Source: JACRLW01 sp050181465 (lineage in GTDB: Bacteria; Planctomycetota; UBA1135; UBA2386). From it: a stretch of DNA of 64,000 bases. This document shows, in pieces, positions 1 to 11,366 of this stretch; the stretch's first letter is position 1, and each line of letters opens with the position of its first letter. Under the pieces are notes generated by a model, which saw only the letters and a list, made by a program, of their open reading frames with translations, had not been told where the DNA came from and did not search any database. The stretch spans positions 1 to 64,000 of the forward strand of contig JBFXDD010000026.1 of the NCBI GenBank assembly GCA_050181465.1. Direction: 5' to 3'. Position numbers and translations under genes: made by a program.

Positions 1-125
1 GTCGCTACGACGGCTCCTCCCTGGCAGCGTAGCTACAGCTACGCTTCGGTCGTCGACCGTCGTAGCTCCTTGCCGGGCATCGACTCGTGTCGATCTCGCG
101 ACGACGTTCACGAATAATCCGGGCT
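1..125 (-). repeat. 180-bp foldback repeat, copy A (cut by window edge)
   Basis: Reverse-orientation copy whose outer end GTTCACGAATAATCCGGGCT is complete at 125; the other end lies beyond the window. It contains the central palindrome GCGTAGCTGTAGCTACGC (reverse complement seen at 27-44). Its internal 10-bp stem is GCTACGACGG with CCGTCGTAGC, whereas other copies have GCTGCGTCGG with CCGACGCAGC, so two base pairs changed together. It ends 55 bp before the next start codon. Confidence 0.9.
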
Positions 126-179
126 AGACTAGAGCGCCTTGCTGCGCTGGGCCCCGCCGCGGCAGTCGATCGTGCCGCC

Positions 180-1133
180 ATGCAAATCGCTTCGATCCGG
201 TCCGTCCTCGTCGTCGTCATCACGCTCAGCAGCGCCCTCGCGCAGCGCGAGTCCGCCAAGCTCGAGTTCCAGAAGCGATCGACTTCCATCGCCTACGGCG
301 CCGTGCGCGTCGGCAAGCACTCGCTCGATTCGCTGGAGATCGGCGGCACCTGGCGGCTCGGCAACAACGAGGCATCGACGTGGCGCCTCGACATGCCGAT
401 CGTCACGAACGGCGCTGTGCTCCCGCCCGGTGAGTACCGCGTGAACCTGGTCCGAGAAGCCAACGATCGACTCGCTCTGAACCTGGTGGGCACTCGGCAT
501 GCGCTCGGTGGAGATCGCGATCTCCGCGTTCCCGGTGCGCTGTCGACGAACAACAAGCCCAGCGAGAACCTGGCCATCCGATTGGCATCGGCCACCAAGC
601 CCAAGAAGGGCGCCGTACAACTCGATGCGCAGATCGCCGTCGACTTCGGCAGCAGCCATTGGCAAGCGGAGCTCGCTCTGTTGAGCGGCGAGCAGAACAC
701 CAAGCTCGGGCGCGGCTGGACCCTCGAGATCTTCGCGGTACCCGGCGATCTCGTGACCGCGCGCGGAGCGACGCCGCTCGCGGTCGGCACGCTTCGGAAG
801 AAGCCGGCCGACGACAAGTCGCCTCAGGCCTGGAACCTGATCCTGGCCGGCGACGAAGCGCGCCTCGTGCCCTGGATGACCGCACCGACCGAGCAGTTCG
901 GATTCGCGGAGCCGACCGCGCCCGACAGCGAGTGGATTCGCCGCGGCACGATCGAAACGCCTGCGGCCAAGGCCGAGGATGGGAAGGAGGCGACGACCTC
1001 CGAGCAAGTCCCGCCGCTACGCCTGGTGGCCGCCGTCACGAAGGACGGCAACTTCCAGATCGACCTCGCCGCCGGGGAGCACGCGATGCAGATCCGCATC
1101 GAGCCGCCGACTCGCTCGAAGAAGTCGAACTGA
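180..1133 (+). CDS. Secreted DUF2911-like protein
   Basis: A 317-residue protein with a Sec signal peptide (residues 1 to about 22, cleavage likely near SSALAQ). The ATG at 180 was chosen because it opens directly on this signal; an upstream in-frame ATG at 87 lies inside the repeat. Residues 58-66 (WRLGNNEAS) and 81-86 (LPPGEY) resemble the conserved core of DUF2911 proteins, a periplasmic family of unknown function common in planctomycetes and Bacteroidetes. The C-terminal third is hydrophilic and unrecognised. The gene converges on the isocitrate dehydrogenase gene with a 22-bp spacer. The family assignment is from motif memory and moderately sure. Confidence 0.75.
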   Translation: MQIASIRSVLVVVITLSSALAQRESAKLEFQKRSTSIAYGAVRVGKHSLDSLEIGGTWRLGNNEASTWRLDMPIVTNGAVLPPGEYRVNLVREANDRLALNLVGTRHALGGDRDLRVPGALSTNNKPSENLAIRLASATKPKKGAVQLDAQIAVDFGSSHWQAELALLSGEQNTKLGRGWTLEIFAVPGDLVTARGATPLAVGTLRKKPADDKSPQAWNLILAGDEARLVPWMTAPTEQFGFAEPTAPDSEWIRRGTIETPAAKAEDGKEATTSEQVPPLRLVAAVTKDGNFQIDLAAGEHAMQIRIEPPTRSKKSN

Positions 1134-1155
1134 TGGTCGATCGAGGCCGACGACT

Positions 1156-3390
<2,235 letters not shown>

Positions 3391-3481
3391 GGCTGCCGTT
3401 TGCGGGCGGAGAAGGCTAACCGATCGCCGCCTCGCTTCGAACCGTCACGCCACGGTCCGCACCCACGCACCGCGCCACGCC

Positions 3482-4759
3482 TCAGAACATGCGCACCAAC
3501 TCCGCGCGCCGCAGCGACCGCGTGGATCGGACTCCGAGGAACAGCGAGAGCCGACTGGTCGATGCGGTCTCGCGCACGGAGGCGACGAGGTCGACGAGAC
3601 CGTCGCCGTTCACGTCCGCGGGCGCGGCATGCACCACGTGGAAGGGCCAGAAGTGATTGGCCACGCTCCAGTTGCCGGGTGGATACCAGAAAGCCTGGAA
3701 TTCGCGACTCTGCGGCATCGGATCCGTCACTACGAGCACATCGCCGATCCCGGGCAGACTGTCGATGAGGACGATCTCGTCGGCACCGTCGCCGTCGAAG
3801 TCGGCCACCGCGTTGGTCAAGAGGGCCGCCGAGATCGAGGTGTCGAGCCAAGAGCCGCTGGCATGGACGAAGGGCGGCCCGGGAAGTGGATCGAACGCCA
3901 CCGTGGGGCCGTCCATGAAGTGGACCGCCAGAGAGGCGAGCGCGGGTGTCGGGGCGAAGCGGCCGTACACCGAGCGAGCTCGCTCGTCATAGAACCCGCG
4001 GTAGCGGACGAGCGGCGCCATGGTGAACGTGACCTCGCCGGCGAAGGTCGGCGCGTAGAGGCCGCGGCCGATCCGCGCGAAGACGATGCCCCGATGATTC
4101 GGGAAGGGCGGAGGGGCGATCACCAGGAGATGCTCGTCTGGACTCTGCGCCACGTTCTCGGTCTGGTGCAGCCCAACGATCGTATGGTGCTGCATGACCG
4201 CGGGGATCGGCGGGAAGTCGACGACCATCGACTGCCGCAGCGGCGAGAACCACGCCGCTCGAACCGAGGACGTCGGCACGCGGGGAACCTCACTCCACAC
4301 CGCCACCACGTCGTCATTGCCGTCGTTGCCGAAGTCGAACGCCAGCGGCGCGATCGACAGTGAAATGATCTCACCGGTCGTCGTGGCGACGGGCAACGGA
4401 TAGGTGACGACTTGAACCAGCGCCCCGGTCGGTTCGATTCGCCAGGCGTCGAGCCAGCCGATCTGACTCGGCAGCGCGCCGAGGCTCGCCAACCAGAAAT
4501 AGCGACCCGAGATCACCGGCTCACAGGCGCGCCGCGTGCTCGGCACCGCGGTGCTCGGACCCTGGCGGAAGTAGGGCGACTGCGAAGTGCCGAACTGCAC
4601 GTGCACGGACTGCCCGTCGAACAAGAGGACGTCGGCAAGGCCGTCGACATCGACGTCCGTGGACAGGACGTACGAAGCCGAGTGATTGAGCACGACCTGT
4701 GCAACGCCGCCGACACAGGACAACAACGTCGCCAACGCGACCCGCCCGAGACTCGCCAT
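3482..4759 (-). CDS. Secreted FG-GAP/VCBS repeat protein
   Basis: A 425-residue exported protein. The ATG at 4759 follows a clear GGAGG ribosome-binding site about 7 nt upstream and opens on a signal peptide (MASLGRVALATLLSCVGGVAQ). At least four calcium-binding FG-GAP-type motifs are visible: DVDVDGLADVLLFDG, DFGNDGNDDVVAVW, DFDGDGADEIVLID and DVNGDGLVDLVASV. Such repeats build a beta-propeller in extracellular or periplasmic proteins. No catalytic domain is evident, so the partner or ligand is unknown. The first assembly gap begins 88 bp upstream. Confidence 0.85.
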   Translation of the reverse strand: MASLGRVALATLLSCVGGVAQVVLNHSASYVLSTDVDVDGLADVLLFDGQSVHVQFGTSQSPYFRQGPSTAVPSTRRACEPVISGRYFWLASLGALPSQIGWLDAWRIEPTGALVQVVTYPLPVATTTGEIISLSIAPLAFDFGNDGNDDVVAVWSEVPRVPTSSVRAAWFSPLRQSMVVDFPPIPAVMQHHTIVGLHQTENVAQSPDEHLLVIAPPPFPNHRGIVFARIGRGLYAPTFAGEVTFTMAPLVRYRGFYDERARSVYGRFAPTPALASLAVHFMDGPTVAFDPLPGPPFVHASGSWLDTSISAALLTNAVADFDGDGADEIVLIDSLPGIGDVLVVTDPMPQSREFQAFWYPPGNWSVANHFWPFHVVHAAPADVNGDGLVDLVASVRETASTSRLSLFLGVRSTRSLRRAELVRMF

Positions 4760-4847
4760 CCCTGCACCTCCGAGAGCCTGCCACTCGGCAAGCGCTTCTG
4801 AGTGCATTCGTCGGTGCAGGAAATCGCCGACTTGCGCCGAGTCCGAC

Positions 4848-4947
4848 NNNNNNNNNNNNNNNNNNNNNNNNNNNNNNNNNNNNNNNNNNNNNNNNNNNNN
4901 NNNNNNNNNNNNNNNNNNNNNNNNNNNNNNNNNNNNNNNNNNNNNNN
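4848..4947. other. Assembly gap (100 N)
   Basis: Exactly 100 undetermined bases, the usual filler for a gap of unknown length. It removes the 3' end of the gene transcribed leftwards from 5955. The 88 bp between the gap and the FG-GAP gene (4760-4847) hold that gene's ribosome-binding site and nothing else recognisable. Confidence 0.99.
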
Positions 4948-5955
4948 CGCCTGACCCGGAACGAGCGCGTCCCTGCTGCACCATGTCCCGGCGCGCGAAG
5001 TCGCAACGACACGGTGCGGTCCGGTCAACGAGGGCACCAACGTCGTCGCGCTCGTCCACGCCGTCGGGCCCCACCACTCCAGCGCGTGACGGCGATCATC
5101 GATCCGGTCGGTGGGAATGACCTCGACTCGCACCGGAAACGCATCGAGCGGAACACCGTCGAGGGTGACCATCGTGCGATTCGGATTCTCCACCAGCGCG
5201 ATGCGCGGTGAGGGCTCGCCCTCCCGAATGACCAGCAACGAGTTGCCGCCGTCGATCTGTAACGCGCCGATCGGCCGGAGCGAGATCTCGAAGGAACCGG
5301 CGGGCAGGACCATGCGAACCTGCTCGCGACCTTGCACGACGAGCCGCGGAAACGGCCATTCGCGGCGCGAGCCGTCGTCGACCCGATGGAGCACTACGCG
5401 ACTGCCGAAGCCGTCTCGGGGGGCGAACTGCGCGTCGACGATCACGTCGATCTCGACGAGCTGCGGCTTCGCGGTCACCGCCACCGACTGCGGCGAAGCG
5501 CCGGCGCGAAGCTCGACTCGTACGCTGCCGGGAGCATCGTCGCCGGGCTGTCGCCCGGGTCCGCAGATCCACAGCGATCCGCTCTCCATACCGATGACTC
5601 TCGCCACGCCGGTCGCATCCGCTCGCAGGCTGGTGAACTCGGTCGGTCGCTGCATGCGCCGCGGATCGAAGGGGAACACCCGCACTTCGGCGGAGGGCAA
5701 CGGCGTCGCCCAATCGTCGCTCAACACTCGGACCGAGACCTGTGCCTCGGAGGTCGCGGCGGAGTTGCCGGTGCGAGGAGACTTGGGTGCGGGAACTGCG
5801 ACGGGATCCTCGTCGACACGTCTCGACGCCGACTCGCCGTCACTGGGGTCGGCCGGTTCTCCGACACCGCCGAAGAAGAACCACCATGCACAGGATCCCA
5901 CGATCGCCGTTCCCGCGACCGCGATCCACGTCGCTCTGATCTGCTTGGCCTTCAC
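4948..5955 (-). CDS. Membrane-anchored protein of unknown function, 3' end lost in gap
   Basis: At least 336 residues before the reading runs into the N gap; the true C-terminus is unknown. The start is a GTG at 5955, followed by a single N-terminal membrane segment (about residues 9-30, WIAVAGTAIVGSCAWWFFF) that is either an anchor or an uncleaved signal, then a charged linker. The remainder is beta-rich with repeated short strands such as PSAEVRVFPFD and LPAGSFEISLRP, which recalls carboxypeptidase-regulatory-like (Ig-fold) domains, but that is a structural impression only. It probably faces the periplasm. It lies 47 bp upstream, in transcript order, of nothing coupled. Confidence 0.7.
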
Positions 5956-6002
5956 TGCTCGATCCGATTCCGTTCGCGTGCCTGGTTCGCCATCGCCGTG
6001 AC

Positions 6003-7289
6003 TCAGACTCCGTGCGCGATCACCTCATCGATCGCCTCGCAGAACCGCCGCACCTCCGCGATCGTCGAATACACGCTCGGCGACACACGGATGCCCTCAC
6101 AATCGGGATGCGCGATCGGGGTCGTCACGATGCGGTGCTTCTGCAACAGGTGCCGATAGAGATCGGCGGCCGGAATGCCGTCGATGCGGAAGTTTCCGAG
6201 GCTGTTCGAAAGCTCCGGCTCCAGCGGTGTGTTCAGACGGACCCGCTCGTGACGCAACACGTGCTCGGCCCAGAGATCTCGCAGATAGCGCAATCTCGCG
6301 GCCTTGCGCGCCGGGCCCAATCGTTCGTGGAAGACCAGTGCATCGGCAATCGCGAGCGGGTAGCCGACCTGGTGAGTTCCGATCTCCTCGAACTTGCGGA
6401 TGTCGTCCTCTTGCCCCGGGTTACCGGCCATGAGCGGCCAGGTCGTGCGAATGCGCTCGCGTTTCACATGCAGCATTCCGGTGCCGATCGGCGCGAACAA
6501 CCACTTGTGCAAGCTCGTGGCGTAGTAGTCGCAGTCCAGTTCGCCGAAGTCGATCACCAGGTTCGCAAAGGCGTGCGCACCATCGACGATCACCGGGATG
6601 CCACGCTCCCTTCCGAGCGCGGTGATCGCCTTCACCGGCACCACTTGGCCGGTCAGGTTGATCACGTGACTGCACAGGATGAGTCGTGTGCGTTCGGTGA
6701 TTCGCTCACGATAGGCACGCACGATCTCGTCGGGATCGCGGCACGGCACCGGGATGGGAAACGTCTCGAACACGATCCCCTCCCGTGCCTGGCGTTGACG
6801 GAAGGTATTGAGCATCCGCGGATAGTCCTGATCGCAGCAGAGCACGTGGTCGCCGCGCTGGAGGTCGACTCCGAACTGGCAGATCTGCAGGCTCTCCGAC
6901 GCGTTGCGCGTGATGGCGACCGTTTCCGGGTCGACGTTCATCATCCGCGCCAGGCCTCGCCGCACCGCCTCCTTGTTCGGCTGCATGAGTTGCCACATCA
7001 CGTAGGCCGGCGCTTCGTTGGACTTCTGGACGTGCCGCGCGAGCGCCCGCGTGACCGGTGCCGGCGCCGGCGATACACCGCCGTTGTTGAAGTTGACGAA
7101 GCTGCGATCGACCTCGAAGGCGGCTTGCACCTGCGCCCAGAAGTCTTCGTCGTGTGCGACCTGCTCGGGTGAACCGGTCGGTTCATCGATGTCGTCTAGG
7201 ATCGACAACGCGTTCGCCGAGAGTCGCGCAGTCGAAGCGAAGGCGGCCGCAGCACCAAGTCTACCGAGAAGGGAGCGACGGGTCGTCAT
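6003..7289 (-). CDS. Tat-exported class V aminotransferase-fold PLP enzyme
   Basis: A 428-residue fold-type I PLP enzyme of the class V aminotransferase / isopenicillin-N-epimerase-like group. The N-terminus (TTRRSLLGRLGAAAAF) is a twin-arginine signal, so the folded holoenzyme is probably exported. The Schiff-base lysine is K262 in SLHKWLFAP and the pyridine-nitrogen aspartate is D236 in VIVDGAHAF. N-terminal FNNGGVSP (67-74) matches the cofactor-side loop of this group. The substrate cannot be predicted: members include epimerases, desulfurases and lyases. It is separated by 33 bp from the giant peptidase-like gene upstream and could be cotranscribed with it. Confidence 0.88.
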   Translation of the reverse strand: MTTRRSLLGRLGAAAAFASTARLSANALSILDDIDEPTGSPEQVAHDEDFWAQVQAAFEVDRSFVNFNNGGVSPAPAPVTRALARHVQKSNEAPAYVMWQLMQPNKEAVRRGLARMMNVDPETVAITRNASESLQICQFGVDLQRGDHVLCCDQDYPRMLNTFRQRQAREGIVFETFPIPVPCRDPDEIVRAYRERITERTRLILCSHVINLTGQVVPVKAITALGRERGIPVIVDGAHAFANLVIDFGELDCDYYATSLHKWLFAPIGTGMLHVKRERIRTTWPLMAGNPGQEDDIRKFEEIGTHQVGYPLAIADALVFHERLGPARKAARLRYLRDLWAEHVLRHERVRLNTPLEPELSNSLGNFRIDGIPAADLYRHLLQKHRIVTTPIAHPDCEGIRVSPSVYSTIAEVRRFCEAIDEVIAHGV

Positions 7290-7322
7290 GGATCAGGTCC
7301 TCGAGCGTGGGTTTCGTGGCTG

Positions 7323-10300
7323 TCAGTTCGACGGAGATCGGTAGCGACGCGCCCAGTGCGCGACTTCGCGAGGAAGCGCGGTCTCGCCGCCGCTTCGCGC
7401 GACACGCAGCACTCCGCGAGCGTCGACGAAGAGCACCCAGATGTCCTCATCGGTGACCCCCTTTCGTGGATCGGTCACGACCTCCATCGCGCGGCCGGCG
7501 ACGTCCTTCGCGATCGTCGCGAGCTTGGCACGGGTTTCTGGGGGTGTGGATTCGGCCACCATGATGGCCCAGGGCTGCGGATAAGCGAGCGTGTCGCGCA
7601 GGTTGCGCTGCATCGCGCGAAGCCAGTGCTCGACGCTCTCCAGCAGAAACTCCTCGTCGTCCTCCTTCGGAATCCAGACCACGATCGTGCCGTTGGGCGA
7701 CCGTGGTGCACCCGGCATCACGCGCTGATGGAGATCGGGGAAGTTGTTCGCCTGCGGAACTTCTCGCGGCAGCCGATCGCGATCCAGTCGCTGCACGGTC
7801 GGCGTCTGCACGCGCACTGCGCCCTGACCCATCGCGAAGCCGACATGGCCTTCGATGGGCGACAGGTCGACCGTCGTGTATCGGAACGCCGGCTTGCCCA
7901 TCGCGAAGACCTCCAGCGACGGACCATCGACGTGTACCTCGATGTCGACATGTGAGCTCGGCTGCTCGAACTCGATGCCGCGCGACGGCCGTGAGCCGGT
8001 CATGTGATGCTCGCGCTCCCACGTGCCGTCGAGTCGAAGGTTGACCGACTTGGTCTTGCCGTCTTCGTCCTTTCGACCGATCGCGAACAAGAAGTCGCCG
8101 GCACTGAAGTGGATGCGGATGTTCCGATCGCGGCGCATGTAGCCGACCAGCATCGCGCCGGAGATGAAGGACGTCGTGAAGTGGATGCGCGCGCGCACGA
8201 TGTAGCGGCCCGGTGCGATCCACTCGCTCGAATGCACGAAGGCGTCGCGCTGATGCGCGGCACGATCGATCGTGCCGGTGTCATCGCGAGGCTTCTGTCG
8301 TCCGACGTGGACATCGCCCTCACCGCTCTCGAACCACAAGCCGGGAACTCGCCGATCTTCGTAACCGACGAGGCCGCTCTCGCCCCAGCCGAAGGCGCCG
8401 AGTACGTGCGGTGGTTCGAAGTCGGGTACGAGCGTGGAGTGCGATGAGGTCAGGTTGGGCATCGCGGTCTCGCCGCCCAGCCGCCGCCGAATCCGCTCGG
8501 CACGCGCCAGGAACCAGCCTTCGGCAACCACGCGCTGCGCCGCGCGATGTTCGGCCGCAGCCTGTTCGAGTTGCTGCGCGAGCTTGTCCAGTTTGCCCAG
8601 TCGATCGAGGAGCTTCGGCCGGCCGCCGCGCGGTAACGGCGCATCGGCGCGCAACGCCATCTCATCGCGCGTGACCCACGCCGCCTCGGCTCGTCCGCTC
8701 GCCTCGAGCGAACGTGCCGCCAAGGCTGCACGATCCGCCTCCCAGCCATCCACGAGCAAAGACCAGCAGGCAGCCGCAGCCGCCGCGCGATGGTCGCCGG
8801 CCTCTTCGAACAACCACGCGGCGTCTGCCGCATGACCCTGACCGAACCACGGCTCTGCACGATCTCGCGCCCACGACAACGACGGCGCATCGAGCACCGG
8901 TCCGTAGCCCTTGTCGCCCGGCAGCCCGTGACGGTAGCCCTTGATCCACTCGTTCTCGGCGTCACGTTCGTTCCAGCACCAGCGATAGCACTGGCGCAGG
9001 AACTCGTGGAAACCAGCCACGAACTCGTCGAGATCCGCCGGGCGCCCTTCCTTGCCGTCCGCGAAGTTCTGCGTGAAGTAGGCGATCGGATCGGAACGCC
9101 CGGCACGCGCGTTCTTTTGGAACTTGTCGAGGCGCTCGCGAAAGCGCGGCTTGCCGTCGGCCCCCTTCGCCTGACGCAGGTAAGAGAACAGCGCCCGTCC
9201 CGCGGAATAGTTGTCGCGATAGTCGTCGATCGTGCCGTCGAGCAGCTTCTTGAAGTTGCCCATGCCGCCGTAGCCCTTCACGAACGGGCCCTGCATCGCC
9301 CACGGATCGAGCACGTCCTCGGCGAACTTCGGATCCTCGATCGGGCCGTAGTTCGCTCCCGTCCACGTCGCACGCCCCTCGACCGCCCACGCCGGCAGGA
9401 ACGGCAGCAAGGTGCCGTCGAAACGATGCGTGAGTTCGTGGGTCAGGCCGCGGCCGAGCGACGGCACGTTGCTCCACGCGAAGCGCAGCGTGGTCACGTC
9501 ACCGGATTGGAAACCGCCGGCCCACCAGAACGGCGAGCCATTGGCTTCGAGCCCCGTGTGCTCCGGCTCGATCCGCACCAGTCCTTGTCGCTGCAAGAAC
9601 GGATCGCTGCCGAACCAGTCGACGAGCCGCTGATGGTGGTGTTCGACGGTCGCCGCCGCGCCGAGCAGGGTCTCGAAGCCGCAGACGGTCTCGATGCGGT
9701 AGCGCTTGTTCGGACTCTCCGCGATTCCCGGATTCGCCCAGGTCGCGTGCGTCTTCGTGAACTCTTCACGCTGCGATTCATCCAGCGCCCGCAGTTGCTC
9801 GACGGTCCAGACCACGCCGGCCTGAGCCGCCTCGGCCCGCAAGCGATCGAGAGCCAGCGCCGCGTCGCGCGGCAATGCCCCGAGGTCGGGCGGCGGCGGC
9901 CCTTTCAGGTCCTTGCCGAAGCGGGATTGCGCGGCGAGGCCGAGCGCGATCCGCGCGGCGCGCATGGCGCGATCGCGCGACTCGATCGCAGCCTTCGCGA
10001 CAGCTTCCGCGCTTCCCGTCCCCGCCGAAGTCGGGGTCGTGAACTGCTTGCGCAGCGCTTCGAACACGGTCGCATGATCGGCTTGATGTTTGGCGATCGC
10101 GCCGTCGATCGCGGCCGCTCGCGCGGCGAGCAGCCGCGGCATGTCGCGGCCCAGGTCGATCGCGAGATCGGCCAGCCAGCGGGCGACGATCCCGTTGCCC
10201 AGGGCATTACGGCCCTTGCTCTCGAGTTTGGTCAGTTCGCGCACCACGTCTTCGAAGGCGCCGACCTGTGCCTGCGCCAATCGCTGCGGCCAAGGGTCGT

Positions 10301-10673
10301 CGGGTGCGAAGGTCGCAGTGTCGCCACGCTCGAGCACGCTGCGGCCGCGATCGTCCACCAGCGCGAGGGTCAAGCCGAGCGCGAAGACCGCGCGGGCGTC
10401 GTTCTCGGCGGCGGCTCCGCCGAGCAGCGCTCGGAAGACCGCGGGCGACGCCGGAGCCAGCTCGAGTGCCGCGAGGGCATCGCGGACAGCATCGGCGGCA
10501 CGCCCGGCGGCGAGCGCGCGCAGCGCCGCATCGAGCCGAGTTCGCGCCGGGCTGTCGGGCGCCGGATCGACACCCGCCACGTCGAGACGGATCGAAGCCG
10601 TCGAGCCGAGCGGTGCCTGGGCAGCGATCGGAACGAAGCAGAGACAGAGGGACGTCGCGATCGTCGCGCGCAT
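7323..10673 (-). CDS. Giant secreted HExxH protein with C-terminal concanavalin-like region
   Basis: An 1116-residue exported protein; ATG at 10673 opens on a signal peptide (MRATIATSLCLCFVPIAAQA). Order of regions: an alanine-rich helical part that looks TPR-like (about 30-330); a probable zinc-peptidase segment with H412-E-L-T-H416 and a glutamate 16 residues later (E432 in AWAVEGRA), a gluzincin arrangement; a helical stretch rich in Trp; a beta region about 700-970 containing VDIEVHVDGPSLEVF, typical of concanavalin/LamG-like folds; and a C-terminal domain with DEDIWVLFVDARGVLRV that could be thioredoxin-like. Substrate unknown. An upstream in-frame ATG at 10778 lies inside repeat copy B and was rejected. 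Confidence 0.8.
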   Translation of the reverse strand: MRATIATSLCLCFVPIAAQAPLGSTASIRLDVAGVDPAPDSPARTRLDAALRALAAGRAADAVRDALAALELAPASPAVFRALLGGAAAENDARAVFALGLTLALVDDRGRSVLERGDTATFAPDDPWPQRLAQAQVGAFEDVVRELTKLESKGRNALGNGIVARWLADLAIDLGRDMPRLLAARAAAIDGAIAKHQADHATVFEALRKQFTTPTSAGTGSAEAVAKAAIESRDRAMRAARIALGLAAQSRFGKDLKGPPPPDLGALPRDAALALDRLRAEAAQAGVVWTVEQLRALDESQREEFTKTHATWANPGIAESPNKRYRIETVCGFETLLGAAATVEHHHQRLVDWFGSDPFLQRQGLVRIEPEHTGLEANGSPFWWAGGFQSGDVTTLRFAWSNVPSLGRGLTHELTHRFDGTLLPFLPAWAVEGRATWTGANYGPIEDPKFAEDVLDPWAMQGPFVKGYGGMGNFKKLLDGTIDDYRDNYSAGRALFSYLRQAKGADGKPRFRERLDKFQKNARAGRSDPIAYFTQNFADGKEGRPADLDEFVAGFHEFLRQCYRWCWNERDAENEWIKGYRHGLPGDKGYGPVLDAPSLSWARDRAEPWFGQGHAADAAWLFEEAGDHRAAAAAACWSLLVDGWEADRAALAARSLEASGRAEAAWVTRDEMALRADAPLPRGGRPKLLDRLGKLDKLAQQLEQAAAEHRAAQRVVAEGWFLARAERIRRRLGGETAMPNLTSSHSTLVPDFEPPHVLGAFGWGESGLVGYEDRRVPGLWFESGEGDVHVGRQKPRDDTGTIDRAAHQRDAFVHSSEWIAPGRYIVRARIHFTTSFISGAMLVGYMRRDRNIRIHFSAGDFLFAIGRKDEDGKTKSVNLRLDGTWEREHHMTGSRPSRGIEFEQPSSHVDIEVHVDGPSLEVFAMGKPAFRYTTVDLSPIEGHVGFAMGQGAVRVQTPTVQRLDRDRLPREVPQANNFPDLHQRVMPGAPRSPNGTIVVWIPKEDDEEFLLESVEHWLRAMQRNLRDTLAYPQPWAIMVAESTPPETRAKLATIAKDVAGRAMEVVTDPRKGVTDEDIWVLFVDARGVLRVARSGGETALPREVAHWARRYRSPSN

Positions 10674-10722
10674 CCTCGACAGCGTAGCCGGACCGTCGCC
10701 GCTACCCACGCCATCACCGTCT

Positions 10723-10890
10723 CGCCCGGACGATTCGTGAACGTCGTCGCGAGATCGGCGCAGGTCGATGCCCGGCAAGGAGCTGCGTCGGTCGACGACC
10801 GAAGCGTAGCTGTAGCTACGCTGCCAGGGAGGAGCCGACGCAGCGACGCCGCCGGGCGCGAGCTGCGACGATCGCAGCAGACGGTCACCA
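10723..10890 (+). repeat. 180-bp foldback repeat, copy B (runs into gap)
   Basis: Forward copy, left end CGCCCGGACGATTCGTGAAC, interrupted by the N gap just inside its right terminal repeat. From 10764 to 10890 it is identical to copy C at 10991-11117 (127 bp), which implies a very recent duplication or conversion. It starts 50 bp upstream of the start codon of the leftward giant peptidase-like gene. Confidence 0.93.
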
Positions 10891-10990
10891 NNNNNNNNNN
10901 NNNNNNNNNNNNNNNNNNNNNNNNNNNNNNNNNNNNNNNNNNNNNNNNNNNNNNNNNNNNNNNNNNNNNNNNNNNNNNNNNNNNNNNNNN
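10891..10990. other. Assembly gap inside a tandem repeat array
   Basis: 100 N placed between two copies of the same repeat. By comparison with the intact C-D junction, the missing sequence should be 53 bp plus any multiple of 180 bp, so the gap probably hides further tandem units and the N count is nominal. Confidence 0.97.
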
Positions 10991-11129
10991 GTCGATGCCC
11001 GGCAAGGAGCTGCGTCGGTCGACGACCGAAGCGTAGCTGTAGCTACGCTGCCAGGGAGGAGCCGACGCAGCGACGCCGCCGGGCGCGAGCTGCGACGATC
11101 GCAGCAGACGGTCACCAATCGTCAGGGCG
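10991..11129 (+). repeat. 180-bp foldback repeat, copy C (left end in gap)
   Basis: Forward copy lacking its left terminus because of the gap. Its right end GTCACCAATCGTCAGGGC is diverged from the usual GTTCACGAATCATCCGGGCT. It abuts copy D head-to-tail with no spacer; equivalent positions (10991 and 11171) are exactly 180 bp apart. Confidence 0.93.
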
Positions 11130-11309
11130 AGCCCGGACGATTCGTGAACGTCGTCGCGAGATCGGCGCAGGTCGATGCCCGGCAAGGAGCTGCGTCGGTC
11201 GACGACCGAAGCGTAGCTGTAGCTACGCTGCCAGGGAGGAGCCGACGCAGCGACGCCGCCGGGCGCGAGCTGCGACGATCGCAGCAGACGGTCACCAGTC
11301 ATCCGGTCT
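11130..11309 (+). repeat. 180-bp foldback repeat, copy D
   Basis: Complete 180-bp forward copy. Terminal inverted repeats AGCCCGGACGATTCGTGAAC and GTCACCAGTCATCCGGTCT; internal stems ATCGGC/GTCGAT (one G-U), GCCCGGC/GCCGGGC, GCTGCGTCGG/CCGACGCAGC, central palindrome, and CTGCGA-CGA-TCGCAG. It ends 57 bp before the ATG of the MYG1-family gene, so any promoter for that gene must lie within or right beside the array. Confidence 0.95.
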
Positions 11310-11366
11310 GGAGGCCACTTTGGACCGACCCTTTTCGCCGCGCACTCCATCGCCCAAGATCCGCAG

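Noticed and set aside
8790..11036. 748-codon open frame through the repeat array and gap
   Set aside because: Shadow of the giant HExxH gene; it also reads through N and repeat sequence.
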